Assembly: GCA_017165825.1 (NCBI GenBank)
Contig: CM029379.1
Coordinates: 25,602,257-25,666,256, forward strand
Length of the DNA: 64,000 nucleotides
Direction: 5' to 3'
From: Hepsetus odoe
Lineage: Eukaryota > Chordata > Actinopteri > Characiformes > Hepsetidae
A program made the translations under genes and the position numbers. The notes under the pieces were generated by a model. It was not told where the DNA came from. It ran no database searches and saw only the letters and a list, made by a program, of their open reading frames with translations. Positions 46,301 through 56,966 of the stretch are shown here, one piece after another. The first letter of the stretch is position 1. Each line of letters starts with the position of its first letter.

Positions 46301-47200
46301 TAAATAATGGTTAAAATGGTACTTCAGTTCATCTCCATACAAAATAAGAGAGATCATGTCCGACTGGTTTGTTACCAGCTAACATTTAATAAGTGTGATT
46401 GGAATTAATGAATCTCGTTACTAATTTTACCGCAAGACTGACCGTACTAGGCCTTAGTTTGATCCAAATTATATTTATTCAAAACGATCACTCACTCTTT
46501 AAAAAGTGGTGGAGCTTTATGCATTCTCACAGGAACCTCCTGACTTGATGTCACAGAAGCAGGTGGTCTATGGCCAGATCAGATATTGCAAAATGTGGAG
46601 TATGAAATACTGGAACCAACAGGTGTATTTTACAGCTGGATGAGGGAATGAAGGAATCAGGATCGTGTGTGTACACACAAATTAATACATCTGCCACATC
46701 ACCAGCTTGGAAGTTACTAGCATATGAACATTCTACACACTTGACCCAGCTATGTGTATGTGCACGCTAAGGGAGAAGTATGCTTGTGTGGGAGTTTGTG
46801 TGTGTACCTGTCCAAAAACATTGTTTAGGAGGTTAGTGTACACTTCTTCATTTGACTTTTTGCCTTTTGATTTCTTGGGGATTTCTCCTGATGTTTTCCG
46901 GAGGGCAGGCTTGAGGGCAGCTCCATCAGCTGAATTGGCAGTTTTGGCACTGGGAATCACAAGAATAGTATTTGGAGTATAAGAAAGTAAGGTGAACAGG
47001 CCTCTCTAGAAACAACTGCTTTTAGAATAAAAGAACAATTTCTGTAAACAAGCACCGTGCATAGAGTATTATATATGCAGAAAATGAGGGTGTTGAGGGG
47101 ATGAAATGTAAAGAATAAGAGAAATGTAGGGAATAAATATTTCTTCAAAATATTTCCTTTACCTGTCAGTAGAGGACGTTCTCTCAGCCTTTTGTGCCAT
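39773..47200 (-). CDS. cabp4: Calcium-binding protein 4 (neuronal calmodulin-like sensor)
   Basis: Seven coding exons: 47200-47163, 46949-46808, 43511-43481 (31 nt), 41861-41718, 41522-41413, 41150-41003 and 39801-39773 (stop TAG). The phases fit and give 213 residues. A basic N-terminus leads to LLNNVFGQERELSQPELDEL, the region that marks CaBP4. EF1 is residues 80-91, EF2 (about 115-128) is degenerate as in all CaBPs, EF3 is 157-168 (DTDGDGKITLDE) and EF4 194-205 (DLNGDGTVDFDE). It ends FVMMLSVQ. In vertebrates CaBP4 binds Cav1.4 at photoreceptor ribbon synapses and shifts channel activation. The 41718 donor was chosen because it restores LGG at the EF2 junction. The ATG lies one base after a possible acceptor (ctag|A), so a 5' UTR intron or a longer N-terminus is possible; human CaBP4 is longer there. 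Introns hold SINEs, a Tc1 element, microsatellites and an LTR-like repeat. Confidence 0.92.
40165..40420 (-). mobile_element. SINE, family 4 (minus)
   Basis: Reverse copy of the element at 6044-6320: atgcaaactccacacagaaa, then the head ending in caccgtgccaccc. Lies in the last intron of cabp4, in the same orientation as that gene. Confidence 0.72.
40508..40775 (+). mobile_element. SINE, family 1 (plus)
   Basis: Complete copy from cttggcagtggtggcctagt to a duplicated 3' end (tcactttcactttttcactt). In the last cabp4 intron, opposite in orientation to the gene. Confidence 0.86.
41557..41622. repeat. (CA)n and (AT)n microsatellite
   Basis: Interrupted CA repeat followed by a short AT repeat, in the cabp4 intron between 41522 and 41718, close to the acceptor. 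Confidence 0.9.
42018..43007 (+). mobile_element. Tc1-like transposon with matching terminal repeats
   Basis: Left end cagtcatgtaaaaaaattag; right end (reverse complement) cagtcatgtgaaaaactttt: a terminal inverted repeat of about 26 bases with a few mismatches. Inside, 42372-42569 encodes a transposase piece (VWECFAAAGPGQL, HDNDQN with a catalytic Asp). The second half (42590-42790) is out of frame. Length about 990 bases, so internally deleted and inactive. In a cabp4 intron. Confidence 0.85.
43008..43075. repeat. (AT)n microsatellite
   Basis: AT-rich tract directly following the Tc1-like element and preceding a family-3 SINE. Confidence 0.9.
43076..43306 (-). mobile_element. SINE, family 3 (minus), complete
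   Basis: The plus strand runs from attttctgccgcttgtccca through cgcaccctggacaggtcgcc and gcaccttgctcaagggtacc to taggccaccactgccccctt. The B-box region (gggttcgaacccc on the reverse strand) is intact. In a cabp4 intron. Confidence 0.82.
43310..43377. repeat. (AT)n then (GT)n microsatellite
   Basis: A short AT tract (43313-43335) followed by about 20 GT units, in a cabp4 intron about 100 bases from the 31-nt exon. Confidence 0.93.
45478..45860 (+). repeat. Solo-LTR-like repeat, copy 2 of 2
   Basis: Closely similar to 15930-16345 and in the same orientation. It shares ggccgctagggggagtgtga, aatgaggaataattcactac and ctttaactccacaactttct. A TATA-like ctctataagaga and an ATTAAAG lie in LTR-like order. 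It sits in the second cabp4 intron, opposite in orientation to the gene. Confidence 0.55.
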
Positions 47201-47201
47201 T

Positions 47202-48610
47202 CTAGAGAAAAGAACCTTGATGTTATGATGTTGCACAAAGAGTAATTGTAATTAAATATGAAGGATGATTTCTGAGGCCTCTTTCACACATGCACAGGCA
47301 GCCCTGAAATGTTCTAGACATTACACGGAGGAGCTGCATGTAGACACAAATATTGAATCACTCAGGTCGGATACGTGTGAAAGGTCAGCTCTGGACACTG
47401 CCCAGACCTGATCTAAGCACAAAGTCTGGAGTTTATAAAGGCAAAAAGAGAACAACATTTTATTTTAAGTGCAAACCAACTAAATAAAATCAACAAATAC
47501 AGACGATTTTAAATCAAATTCTTTATGCCTTTAGCTGCACTAATGTAGAATTTAATGTCAAGCTGTGACAACTTTGCATCTCCACTTTCTAATTCTGCAA
47601 GTATTTTTTGATGGATAAATCAACACAAATGTCCCAGAAGTATGGGGGGGGGGGGATAAATTGACATTAAATGCTATGTTAAGTCTTTTTTTCTTTTTTA
47701 TTTATAAGCTTTTATTTTTGTGATACAATGCTCCAGTGATGACAAAATACTACATTTAATCCTAAAGAACCCATTTTAGAAATAAGCACCCTGCAAAAAA
47801 GGAGCAAACGTGATTGCAATAAATTACAATTTTTAGATTCAGCTAATGGCCTCTACAGAACGTTTCCTACATTTAACCTCTTTTTTGCGGAGTGTGTGCA
47901 CACACACGTGCTATCACCAATACTGATCCACCAAACACAGCACCTTCCCCGCCTCACATACCTTCAGTCAATGGAACAGACCCCAGACAAGAGGGATGAG
48001 TGCTTTCCTCTGTCACTCCACCAAATGCTGTCTGACTGTTAACGACCTGTCCAGAGCCTTCTAGCCTTTCTCTTGTCATGCCTGCTCTCCTCTCCTATAT
48101 TCCCTCCCTCCTTCCATCAGAAGACTTAGAGGTGATTACCTGGCTAAATGTAGTCAGATTATGTCCAGAAACGTGTGTGTGTGTGAGTGTGACAAACCAA
48201 AGCTACCACAGACCGGTCATGCCAATGACAATCACACTGAACAAAGATGAGTTGCTTCAAGATGATTCAATAAGCTGACCTATGACAAAATGTTCAAGTC
48301 ACCAATCTGATAGACATTTAAGCCTTTAGTAACCTTTAGGGGTTCTTTAAACTAGATTCGAGATTTTTTGAGACCAAACTTTAACCCCAGTTTAGTCATT
48401 TCTTATTCAGCACACTCACATTGAATGCCTGAATTATACAGTGCCATAGTAACTGGGAGGGTGAAAGACCACTTTCTCAGAGACACATGAAACACCACTG
48501 CATCATTTCAGAATGTGTGTAGGCCTAATAGCTATTAAAATAGACGTTTCACAGTCACTTAAGTGCTGAACCAATGCCATTCTGGGCTTGACAGACATTA
48601 GTAACTGTAC
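47202..48610. other. cabp4 5' flank, no gene seen
   Basis: No coding exon was recognised. Contents are a short poly-G run at 47644-47653, a short CA stretch near 47900 and AT-rich sequence. It probably holds cabp4 5' UTR and promoter, but no specific site could be supported. Confidence 0.4.
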
Positions 48611-48612
48611 TC

Positions 48613-48852
48613 AGGGGCAGCGGTGGCCTAGTGGTTAGGGAGTTGGCCATGGGATCAGAAGATTGTGGGTTCAAACCCCTTTACCACTAGGTGGCCCTGA
48701 GGTACCCTTGAGCAAGGTACTGTCCCTGTCACTGCTCCCTGGGTGCTTTCATAGCTGCCTGCTGCACGGTGTTTGCATGGGTTAAATGCAGAGGTCCAAT
48801 TTTGTTGTGGTTCACTGTGTGCTGTGACCTCGCAATGACAATTTTCACTTTT
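48613..48852 (+). mobile_element. SINE, family 1 (plus)
   Basis: ggggcagcggtggcctagtg to tgacaattttcactttt, with small internal deletions compared with the copy at 14795. Confidence 0.85.
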
Positions 48853-48979
48853 CAGATTATGCTACTGTAATTTCCAGCACTACACATCCAAGATAGACAG
48901 TGAGCACACAGGTCTGGTTTTGCAGTACTGGCTCAAACAACATTATTATGTAATGTATGTATATACATACATGCACCAC

Positions 48980-48985
48980 TACATC

Positions 48986-49016
<31 letters not shown>
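48980..49016. repeat. (CA)n microsatellite
   Basis: CA repeat of about 30 bases preceded by ATAC-rich sequence. Confidence 0.92.
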
Positions 49017-49018
<2 letters not shown>

Positions 49019-49457
49019 ATAGAAATTACAGAAGGGTTTCCAGAGCCAGTATATGAGCAGGCTGTTGATATTCTTGACACTTGACATTATTGGTTTTATC
49101 TGAACAACTCTAGAGGGAGCCTGTGAAGAATTTTAATTAAATATTTTCTTTATTATTTTAACTTTATTATGGATAGTGGAAGATAGTACTTGAGCAATTA
49201 TTACAGCAGAATGTTTCCGTTTTGTAAAGTAATGTTAATATTAGGAGGTAGGATTTTCCCATTCTGGCTGGTGAGTGTTGATTTAATGGGATTCCAGTTG
49301 TTGAGTTCTGATTTGTTAGCGCTCTGGCCACTGATTTTCTGATTGGCTGTTGAGCATCGTAAGCACCTTGCATGTAAGTGAGGTGCTTTAACGCCGTGTG
49401 CAAGTGGACAAGTGTTTTTTTAAATACAAAAAAAAAAATAATAATAATTTACATACA

Positions 49458-49558
49458 GGCGTCCCCCGTCCTCGCCCTGTGTGCGCTGGGTTGGACACCA
49501 GCACTCCCCCGCGACCCCATTTGGGACAAGCGGCAGAAAATGGATGGATGGATGGAAT
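49458..49558 (+). mobile_element. Family-3 SINE 3' fragment with (GGAT)n tail
   Basis: gcgtcccccgtcctcgccct, gggacaagcggcagaaaatg and a tail of GGAT units (49540-49556). This is the reverse-oriented partner of the end at 43076 and shows the true 3' tail of the family. Confidence 0.75.
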
Positions 49559-49563
49559 TTACA

Positions 49564-50150
49564 TACAGTACTGTGCAAACGTTTTAGCTGCAGTGCCAAA
49601 AAATGCTGTTAACAAAGAATGCTTTCAGAAATATAAATAATGATTGTTTTTTTGTTTTTTTTATCAATTTCCAAATGCAAAGTGAGCAAAAAAAGAAAAA
49701 TCTAAATCAAATAAATTTTTGGTGTTACTAGCTTTTGCCTTCAAACCAGCATCAGTTCTTCTAGGTACACTTGCACAAAGTCAGGGATTCTGTAGGATTA
49801 TAGTCGGTGTGTGAAAACTGGTTGATCACACACCGACTATAATACCAGTTTTACCAAACAGGTACTGATGATCATCAATGTCACACGGAGGTTGAAACAC
49901 AGTCATGTTTGGAACAACCAACCAGCCGAGTTCCTTCAAAAACTATGTGCAATTGTACCTAGAAGAATTGATGCTGTTTTGAAGGCAAAGGGTGGTCACA
50001 GCAAATATTGATTTGATTTAGATTCTCCTTTGTTCATTCACTGCATTTTGTTGATTGATGAAAATAAATGATCAACACTTCCATTTTTGAAAACATTCTT
50101 TGTTTACAGCATTTTTCCACACCGGCCCAAAACTTTTGCACAGTACTGTA
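49564..50150 (+). mobile_element. Tc1-derived MITE with long inverted ends
   Basis: Left end tacagtactgtgcaaacg; right end reverse complement tacagtactgtgcaaaag. The similarity continues through aatgctgt.aacaaagaatg, so the inverted ends exceed 50 bases. Only scraps of a former transposase remain (caattgtacctagaagaatt). A perfect 18-base inverted repeat lies at 49797-49814/49826-49843. A second copy is cut by the gap at 7222. Confidence 0.82.
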
Positions 50151-50561
50151 TAATTTAGACCAAATTTGATCCAAGTCCCACATAACCCTATTCATTTTAG
50201 AAGAATACAAGAGTGCCCCCTAGCGTCATACATCATACATTGTCCAGAGGCAGTTCTCTCTCTCCCTCAGCCTTAGTAGTTCTCACTAGAAAACTGCTTT
50301 CTGAATGACCCAATTCGGAGCCAGCCAGAACCAAACTCATTTATTAATCATTAATATGACGTCATTCTTGGGGCACAAAAAACCCTGCAGTGGATCTGGT
50401 ATAGGAGGTACTAATATGGATTATTATCACTAATTAGGTATTATTATACCAGATTCTGTGAACGTGAGAGACGCAGACGAAGCTCCTCCTCCAGCCATAA
50501 AGGCTTTCGTTCACCTGTCAATGAAACCTGGCCACACCCCCTTTCTTTACGCGTCGTAATC

Positions 50562-50573
50562 GAAAGTGAAAGT
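50562..50573 (+). promoter_or_regulatory. ISRE-like element (GAAAGTGAAAGT)
   Basis: A perfect GAAANNGAAA core lies about 60 bases before the donor of the probable 5' UTR exon of the butyrophilin-like gene (agggacgaacg|gtaagt, donor at 50633). This is the core bound by IRF and ISGF3 factors and suggests interferon induction. It is a sequence match only. Confidence 0.5.
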
Positions 50574-50725
50574 GGGCAGAAAAGCGCACTGGGAGGATCG
50601 AGGACAAAGAGTACTAGACAAAGGGACGAACGGTAAGTTTTCAGAGCACTTGAGAGAACCAGCACTATACACACACCCCCCACACAGACTGATTAATGTA
50701 GTGTCTGATTTTTGTTTCAGAGAGT

Positions 50726-50811
50726 ATGTTGGCGTATTTGTTAGTGGCTCTGCTTTGGCTTGCGCTCATTCGGGCCTCAGGTGGGTTTCTTCCGCAGGTC
50801 TGGTACACATA

Positions 50812-50870
<59 letters not shown>

Positions 50871-53800
50871 GGTTTTGTTATTTTGTAGAGACTCCTCGTT
50901 ACTCCACTGTTAAAGAGGAAGTGTCCCAATTTCCCACAATCCCTCTATAATTCAGTGTTTTTAGGGGGGGGGGGGTCTGGATTTTTTTTTTTACATTGAT
51001 TGTGAATAGAACCCAATGTCTCCAATGGAAACACAGACATACATACATACATCACTGACTGGAAAGTCTTTGTTCACACCAAACTCTGAACAAGTATTTT
51101 TCACATCCTTGTTATTTAATTGTGCATTAATTCATTAATAAAGATTAAAAAGTCTAAATAATTAATGAGCTCTCTCTGTCTCAGGAGCCTTTGATGTTAA
51201 AGTTGCTGACAGTATGATCGTAGGGAAGCTGGGTTCCTCTGTGGTTCTCCCTTGTTGGCTTGATCCTCCAGAAGACGCTCAGAATATGGAGGTCCGTTGG
51301 TACCGGCTTCATTTCCAAACCCCAGTCCTGCACTACCAAATGGGAAAAATCCTGACGGAATCTCAGGAGGAAGGCTACAGGAACAGGACCTCGCTGGCCT
51401 TGCAATCTGTTGGGCTGAAGGTGGGAAACATGTCCATGAGGCTGGACAACCTGAAAGTGGAGGATGAAGGGATTTTTAGCTGCTATGTGAGTGGCAACAC
51501 AGAGTACAATTCCAATTTAATGACTCTCAACGTAACTGGTGAGTTGGATAGCACACCGTCCTTTATTTATAGTATTTTAAAATATAGTACTTAATAAATA
51601 GTATTTATTTATATCATGGAATGGCTCGTAGCTTGCTGTTTTATTGATCCCTTTTAGCCCCAACAGCTTTCTCAGGGTTTTTTTTAAGTGAAGTGGAAGT
51701 GACTACTTGTTATAGTGAATATACAGCACATAATGAACCTCAGTAAAATTATTTTTCTGAATTTCAACCATGCACACCATGCAGCTGGGCGCTGCCAAAC
51801 ATCTGGCACCCTAGATTTAGTGATGGGGAGATACTTTACCTTATGGTAACCTGCTGGGGAAGGAACCTTGGTCCCTATACATTAAAAGCATGTGCTTTAC
51901 CATTGAGCTACTTCCCCTGTAGAGAGTTTGTAGCTAAAAGAGCCTTCTCTTAAACTGTCATCATTAAAATAATCAAAATTCAATACAAGCGTGTTTATTT
52001 TAGTTCGTTTGTTCGGCCCTCCTCCCCTCACATCTTCATCAGATTTCATCAGCGGTGGCCTAGTGGTTAGGGACTAGGACCAAAATCAGAAGGTCATGGG
52101 TTCCAATCCCAGACCTGTAGGTTGCCCTGAGGTACCACTGAGCAAGGTACTGTCCCTATCACTGCTCCCCAGGTGCTTTTAGTAGCGGCATGTGTGTGGG
52201 GGTTAAATGCAGAGGCGACATTTTATTGTGGTTCACAGGTGTTATGCTGTATATTCATAATGTCACAAAGTCACTTCCACTTCAAGGCTTTGCTCACACA
52301 CTCTCGCAACTCATGAGGTGTCTTATCATTGGGAATCTCATTTCAAAATTTCAGTAAGATCTGTTTTCTCTCTACCAATGAGAGCACATTCTGACACATA
52401 GAATACGTCCTCTGAGGCTTCAATGTTGCACTGAAGGCATTCTTTAAACTGTTCTGTTTTAAATCAGCTTTTCTCCACATTCAAAACATTCCAGCCCTAA
52501 ATTCCTTCCTGAACACATTCTAAAGAGTTTTTCTTCCTGATGAATTGCTCGCAGCTGTGGTTCTGAACTAATTTATACCAAAATTGAGCTGAAACATGTA
52601 TTATAATCATGCAGAGTGCATTTTCTTGATTAAACAGTAAGGCTTCAATGATCTGTTCTGTAAAATGGACGCATTTTCAGAATAAAACAAACAAACTAGG
52701 CTGGACTTTAGCTTTTTGTGCCACATATATTCATATTTAAGAAAACATTTTATTTTCATTCAATATAATGACAATAGCAAGGAATATCTTTAAGAATAAC
52801 TGTAACTAACCTGGACAGAATTGCAATATTTACTTCTTTTTAAAATAAGTTGCTTGGCTAATATGGCACTTGGATAATGCATGAAAATTACACATGGAAA
52901 CTTGGTATCATAAGGCTCAGTAACATTTTTCTCTCTCACACATGTTCCATCTCTTTATGGTTAAATTTATGGAAATCTCTTCACCATTTCCCTCCCTCTC
53001 CCAGTTCCAGGCTCTACCCCTGTCCTATCCCTGCAGCTCAAGGAAGGCCAGGTAAATGTTAGCTGCAGTTCCTGTGGATGGCGCCCACTACCCCGTGTTG
53101 AATGGAAGCTTAACCTGAACCTCCCGTTTCCTTCTGGAGACCCCAGTTATACTCAAAAGAGAGACGGACTGACCTGTGTGCACAGCTGGGTCATGCTCTC
53201 CCCCTCTGATGCTCAACTGGTTTCCTGCACTGTCTCACTGTCTCCAGGAGAGAAGAAGGAGAGCACTGTGGACATTCAGACCATTGCTCACTTTACAGGT
53301 AGGAACAGGTTAGCTTGTCTGCTGTATACTGGGTGAAGTGGCAAAAGTCTTAATGCAGTTTGTTTTACTGGTTCACTGTTAGTTACTTGTTGCAAAAGCT
53401 AATCAGAGTATTTTTCCAAAGGCTTAATCATGTGTGTTTGTGTGTGTGCACTGAATGCATAGAAATGAGTAAGTGCAGGGAAAAGTCACTGACCAGCACT
53501 GTCCAGCATAAGGAGCTGAAAGTATTGCTTTAAAACCCATTTGAAGGCTGTTTTTGAATGAGGGGCAACAATCATGGATTAATCAGAATTAATCACAACA
53601 GCAGCGCTTTGGCCTGAACTAGTGCAGTGTGATCATTCAAACCGTCTAGGGAATTGCATTCAATTTGATTAATTAGATTTTTTTTAACAATAGTGCTTCT
53701 TCAATTCAGTCTGTTGTGAATCCCCTCTGTGGCAAGCGTTTGCTTTCTAGTTCTTTACTGCCACAAGTTTTTTGAACACACTCATCCTCAAAACACAGAA

Positions 53801-55389
53801 TGCTGCATCTTGTGTCTTCCAATCCTTCTTTGTTTTTTGTTGAGTCTGGTGCAGTTTAGTGCTGTATAATCACCGATCACCGCGTGTTTATAGTATGTGT
53901 TGGACATAACAGCATCAAACTATTTTAATTTACCTGTACTACCTGCCAGCTCCCACGGATGATGATTCTGTATCATGGAAGGCCCTGTTTACCGTGGCAC
54001 TGTTGGCGGCAGTAATCATGACTGCTGTCAGTGTCTTCTGCTACAAAAAATATAAAACAGGTTTGATTTGTTTTCAAATCACTCACCTCAAAATAACATT
54101 TCACTTTTTTGCCAGACATTATAACTTTATTCTGAGATTGCTGATGTCATGTTTGTGTGTTGCAGGGTACACATTAACTAAGACAGGTAAGGAAACCTCC
54201 TGCTTGATTTCTTGTTGTGTGGTCAGTGATACTTTCCAAACATACCTATGCATTGATAAGTACTACTCTGATCTGCTTTTTTGCTTCATAATTTATAGAT
54301 GAAGAGGTTCCATTTTCAGGTATGAACATGCTGTGGCACAAATCATATTTACATTGTGTGCACAATTATTGGCAAGTGAGTATTTTGACAATGTCAGAAT
54401 ATTTCTGCATATATATTTCAACTCCAAACTGTATAAACCTGAATGCTAATTGGAGTTAAGCAGATGAGGTGATTCTGGTTTCAGGGTTATTAAATTTTGT
54501 ATTGACTGATAGCACTGGCTTTGTTCCATATTAAAATTAATCCTCAAAATACTCACTTGCCTAATAATTGAGCACACAGTGTATGATGTTAAAACAGTTA
54601 TTTCTTATTCAGTTTAATTCACATTAATACACTGCTTACTTTTTAGTGTGCCGTAGTTTGAAAAATAAGTTTGAGGACCTGAGGAAAGAAGCAGGTAAGT
54701 TTCAGCACTTGGTTCAAACCTTCGTCCATTGGGGCAAAACGAGCAGGTAAATGTTTGAAATGTTGCAAATGTTTTTATTGTTCTGTCTCTCCACAGTGAA
54801 CGTTGTGTTTGACAAAGAAAGAGCCCCTAAAAGTGTTAAACTTAATCAGGAATGCACAGCTTTAAGAGATGACACCAGTATTGCAGAGTCCTTCCAAGGA
54901 TCTGGTTTTCCTTACCATTTATCAGTTTATGGAATGAACCGTTTCACCTCTGGTCATGCCTACTGGGAGGTGGGATTAAAAGCTGATAAAGTACAGCCCA
55001 AACAGTCCTGGCTTATTGGAGTTTGCAAAGCTTCAGGTTTCTCAGGTAATAAGAAACCTACCCCCTCTAATGGTTTTTGGTTTCTTTGCTCAGATGGACA
55101 GAATGGCTTCCATGTCAATACTAAACCTGAAATTTCACTCCCATTAGATCCAAGGCCTGAAAGTGTTGGGGTTTGGTTTGACTATGACAATGGCGAACTT
55201 TCATTTTACAATGCTAAGGAAGGTACACATCTATTCACAATGAGAACCAAATTTCAGGGGGAGATTGTGCCCCTTTTTAACCCAGGAATGGGTGATAGCT
55301 CTCCCCTCATGATCATTAACATCACCAACTCAAATGGCAACAACCACAGTGAGTCTGAAAAGGGTTCTAGTGCCTCGAATCAAGCCTGA
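50726..55389 (+). CDS. Butyrophilin-like receptor (IgV-IgC-TM-B30.2)
   Basis: Eight coding exons: 50726-50780, 51185-51538, 53005-53298, 53950-54060, 54166-54186, 54299-54319, 54647-54694 and 54797-55389. Every internal junction is phase 1, giving 498 residues. Signal peptide 1-18; IgV 19-137 (VVLPCW, VRWYR, DEGIFSCY); IgC 138-235 (VNVSCSS, AQLVSCTV); membrane helix about 245-264 (FTVALLAAVIMTAV). Two 7-residue exons and one 16-residue exon follow, the usual butyrophilin juxtamembrane pattern. The intracellular B30.2/SPRY domain (302-498) has FDKERAPK, YWEVGLK, SWLIGVCK, WFDYDNGELSFY and IVPLFNPG. Several N-glycosylation sites (NRT, NMS, NVT). The ATG follows an acceptor (tttcag, 50720), so there is a 5' UTR exon ending at 50632. 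Family members regulate T cells, and B30.2 senses intracellular ligands; the role of fish members is not settled. Probable polyadenylation signal AATAAA at 56961-56966. Confidence 0.9.
50813..50865. repeat. (CT)n microsatellite
   Basis: About 50 bases of CT just after the first coding exon of the butyrophilin-like gene, in intron 1. Confidence 0.95.
51690..51920 (-). mobile_element. Old family-1 SINE (minus)
   Basis: Diverged reverse copy: gtgaagtggaagtgactact at the left, gatggggagatactttacct in the middle, ccattgagctacttcccctg at the head. In intron 2 of the butyrophilin-like gene. Confidence 0.6.
52046..52295 (+). mobile_element. SINE, family 1 (plus)
   Basis: cagcggtggcctagtggtta, ttgccctgaggtaccactga, ctgctccccaggtgctttta; the 3' end (aaagtcacttccacttc) is worn. 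In intron 2 of the butyrophilin-like gene. Confidence 0.8.
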
Positions 55390-55853
55390 TATATTACCAC
55401 ATACGTGCAAAAGTATCAGTTCATTTGCTTTCACCTGCTGTGTCTCCAGCCACATACTAGCATTATAATCAATATTTATGAAAATATAGACATTTATAGA
55501 GCGCTTTTCATACATTTATATCCAGCAATGCGCTTTACATTTTGCATTAGATACATGATTTACTAGATTTCAAGATATATTTAAAAATAATCCAAAATAA
55601 GTTTCCCCAAGATCAGTGTGTGAGACCATACAGTCCATAATAATACCAAAACCCAAATATCTTCTGCAATCCATTGCAACAAGTTTAAGTCCATTCAAGT
55701 ATACACGAAGGGAGTTAGTTATCACTAGTCATCAACTTTTCAGAAATATTTCTTTGCTACTTTCTAATGCACTGAGCAGCAATAGCGAAGCACTACACTA
55801 GCAAATGAACTAGGTGTTAAAGCAGCCTAGCATTAGTGTACCTGAACCAATGA

Positions 55854-55902
<49 letters not shown>

Positions 55903-56966
55903 CAAGTTACTCATTTGAGGTTATTTAAGCTGTGGTCACCTTCGTAATTGTTTAAAAGTAAAAACCACTAATTGAGTACCTATTTTAAGCTTTTCCCTCC
56001 TTTTTGTATTATATTTATCGTGTTAATACCTCATTTACAGTTATAAAACCATTCCAGTTTTTGGTGTGTTTGATTATCCTGTTTTACTCAGTATTGACAC
56101 TTAAATATTGACCTGTGTGAATTATGTAGGACTTCTTTGGTCAGAAATCAAGCTAATTAACTTTATAATCAAGTGATATGCCAGTCTGTAAATTGTGTAT
56201 ATTTCATCATTTTATACTTTACTTATAACATAGTGATTGGTAGGAAAAGTGGGCATATTTGTACATTTTCAAAGCCAAATGTTTTACAGCGGAACACCTG
56301 ACATTTTTATTTAATTCACCTTTAAAATATAAACCTGCCATTTAAGTTGGTGAAATTGTTCCGTATTGAAGACATATGTGGCAGTGACATTTTAGTACCT
56401 TTCTTTCTGAAAGTGTTGGTAAACGTGTCTACTAAATGCTAACTTGCTAACAAACCTGCCCTGTTGTTAATAAGCTAGGAGGCAGCTAATGCAGTAATAT
56501 TCATATTACTGAAGGGATAACACTAAAACTGCTCACTACAAAGTAAAGAATGATACGCAAAGCTTCTGCTTTCAAAAGTTGCCAGTTAACATTTTCATAC
56601 AGCATTATCATTGTACTTAGATTACAATAATAGTTCATTATGGTGCTAATGAAAATATTGGCATAGCAAAGCTTTTTTTTTTAATACATTACAAGATTCT
56701 ACAGGAAACTGACACTTTTTATTACAATTGTTTGAGCAAAAAATGAAAAGTTTTTGTTTGGTTGGCATGTTTGATGTAAAAAGTGTGAAGTGCTCTTAAT
56801 GTAGGTTACATTCAGAGTCAGCAAAGCTAACACTGTTAATAACGGTTAATAAAGACTGTTAATGAATGTTGCCCCTACACTCAAGAACAGAGTCTATATT
56901 AAGATGTTAGAGTTGGTGTTTGATTAAATATCCTGTCAAAATGTTGTTGTGAAATTGTTTAATAAA
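55390..56966 (+). other. Probable 3' UTR of the butyrophilin-like gene
   Basis: No coding exon. It runs from the stop codon to the first good polyadenylation signal with GT-rich sequence after it (AATAAA at 56961-56966). A (TA)n repeat is at 55855-55899. The true 3' end is inferred. Confidence 0.4.
55855..55899. repeat. (TA)n microsatellite
   Basis: About 45 bases of TA repeat in the 3' flank of the butyrophilin-like gene. Confidence 0.95.

Noticed and set aside
53994..54302. 102-codon frame after the membrane helix of the butyrophilin-like gene
   Set aside because: It is intron read-through; donor sites at 54061 and 54187 join to following phase-1 exons.
54751..54796. Start codon at 54751 for the B30.2 reading frame
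   Set aside because: It lies in the intron before the acceptor at 54796; the domain is the last exon of a longer gene.
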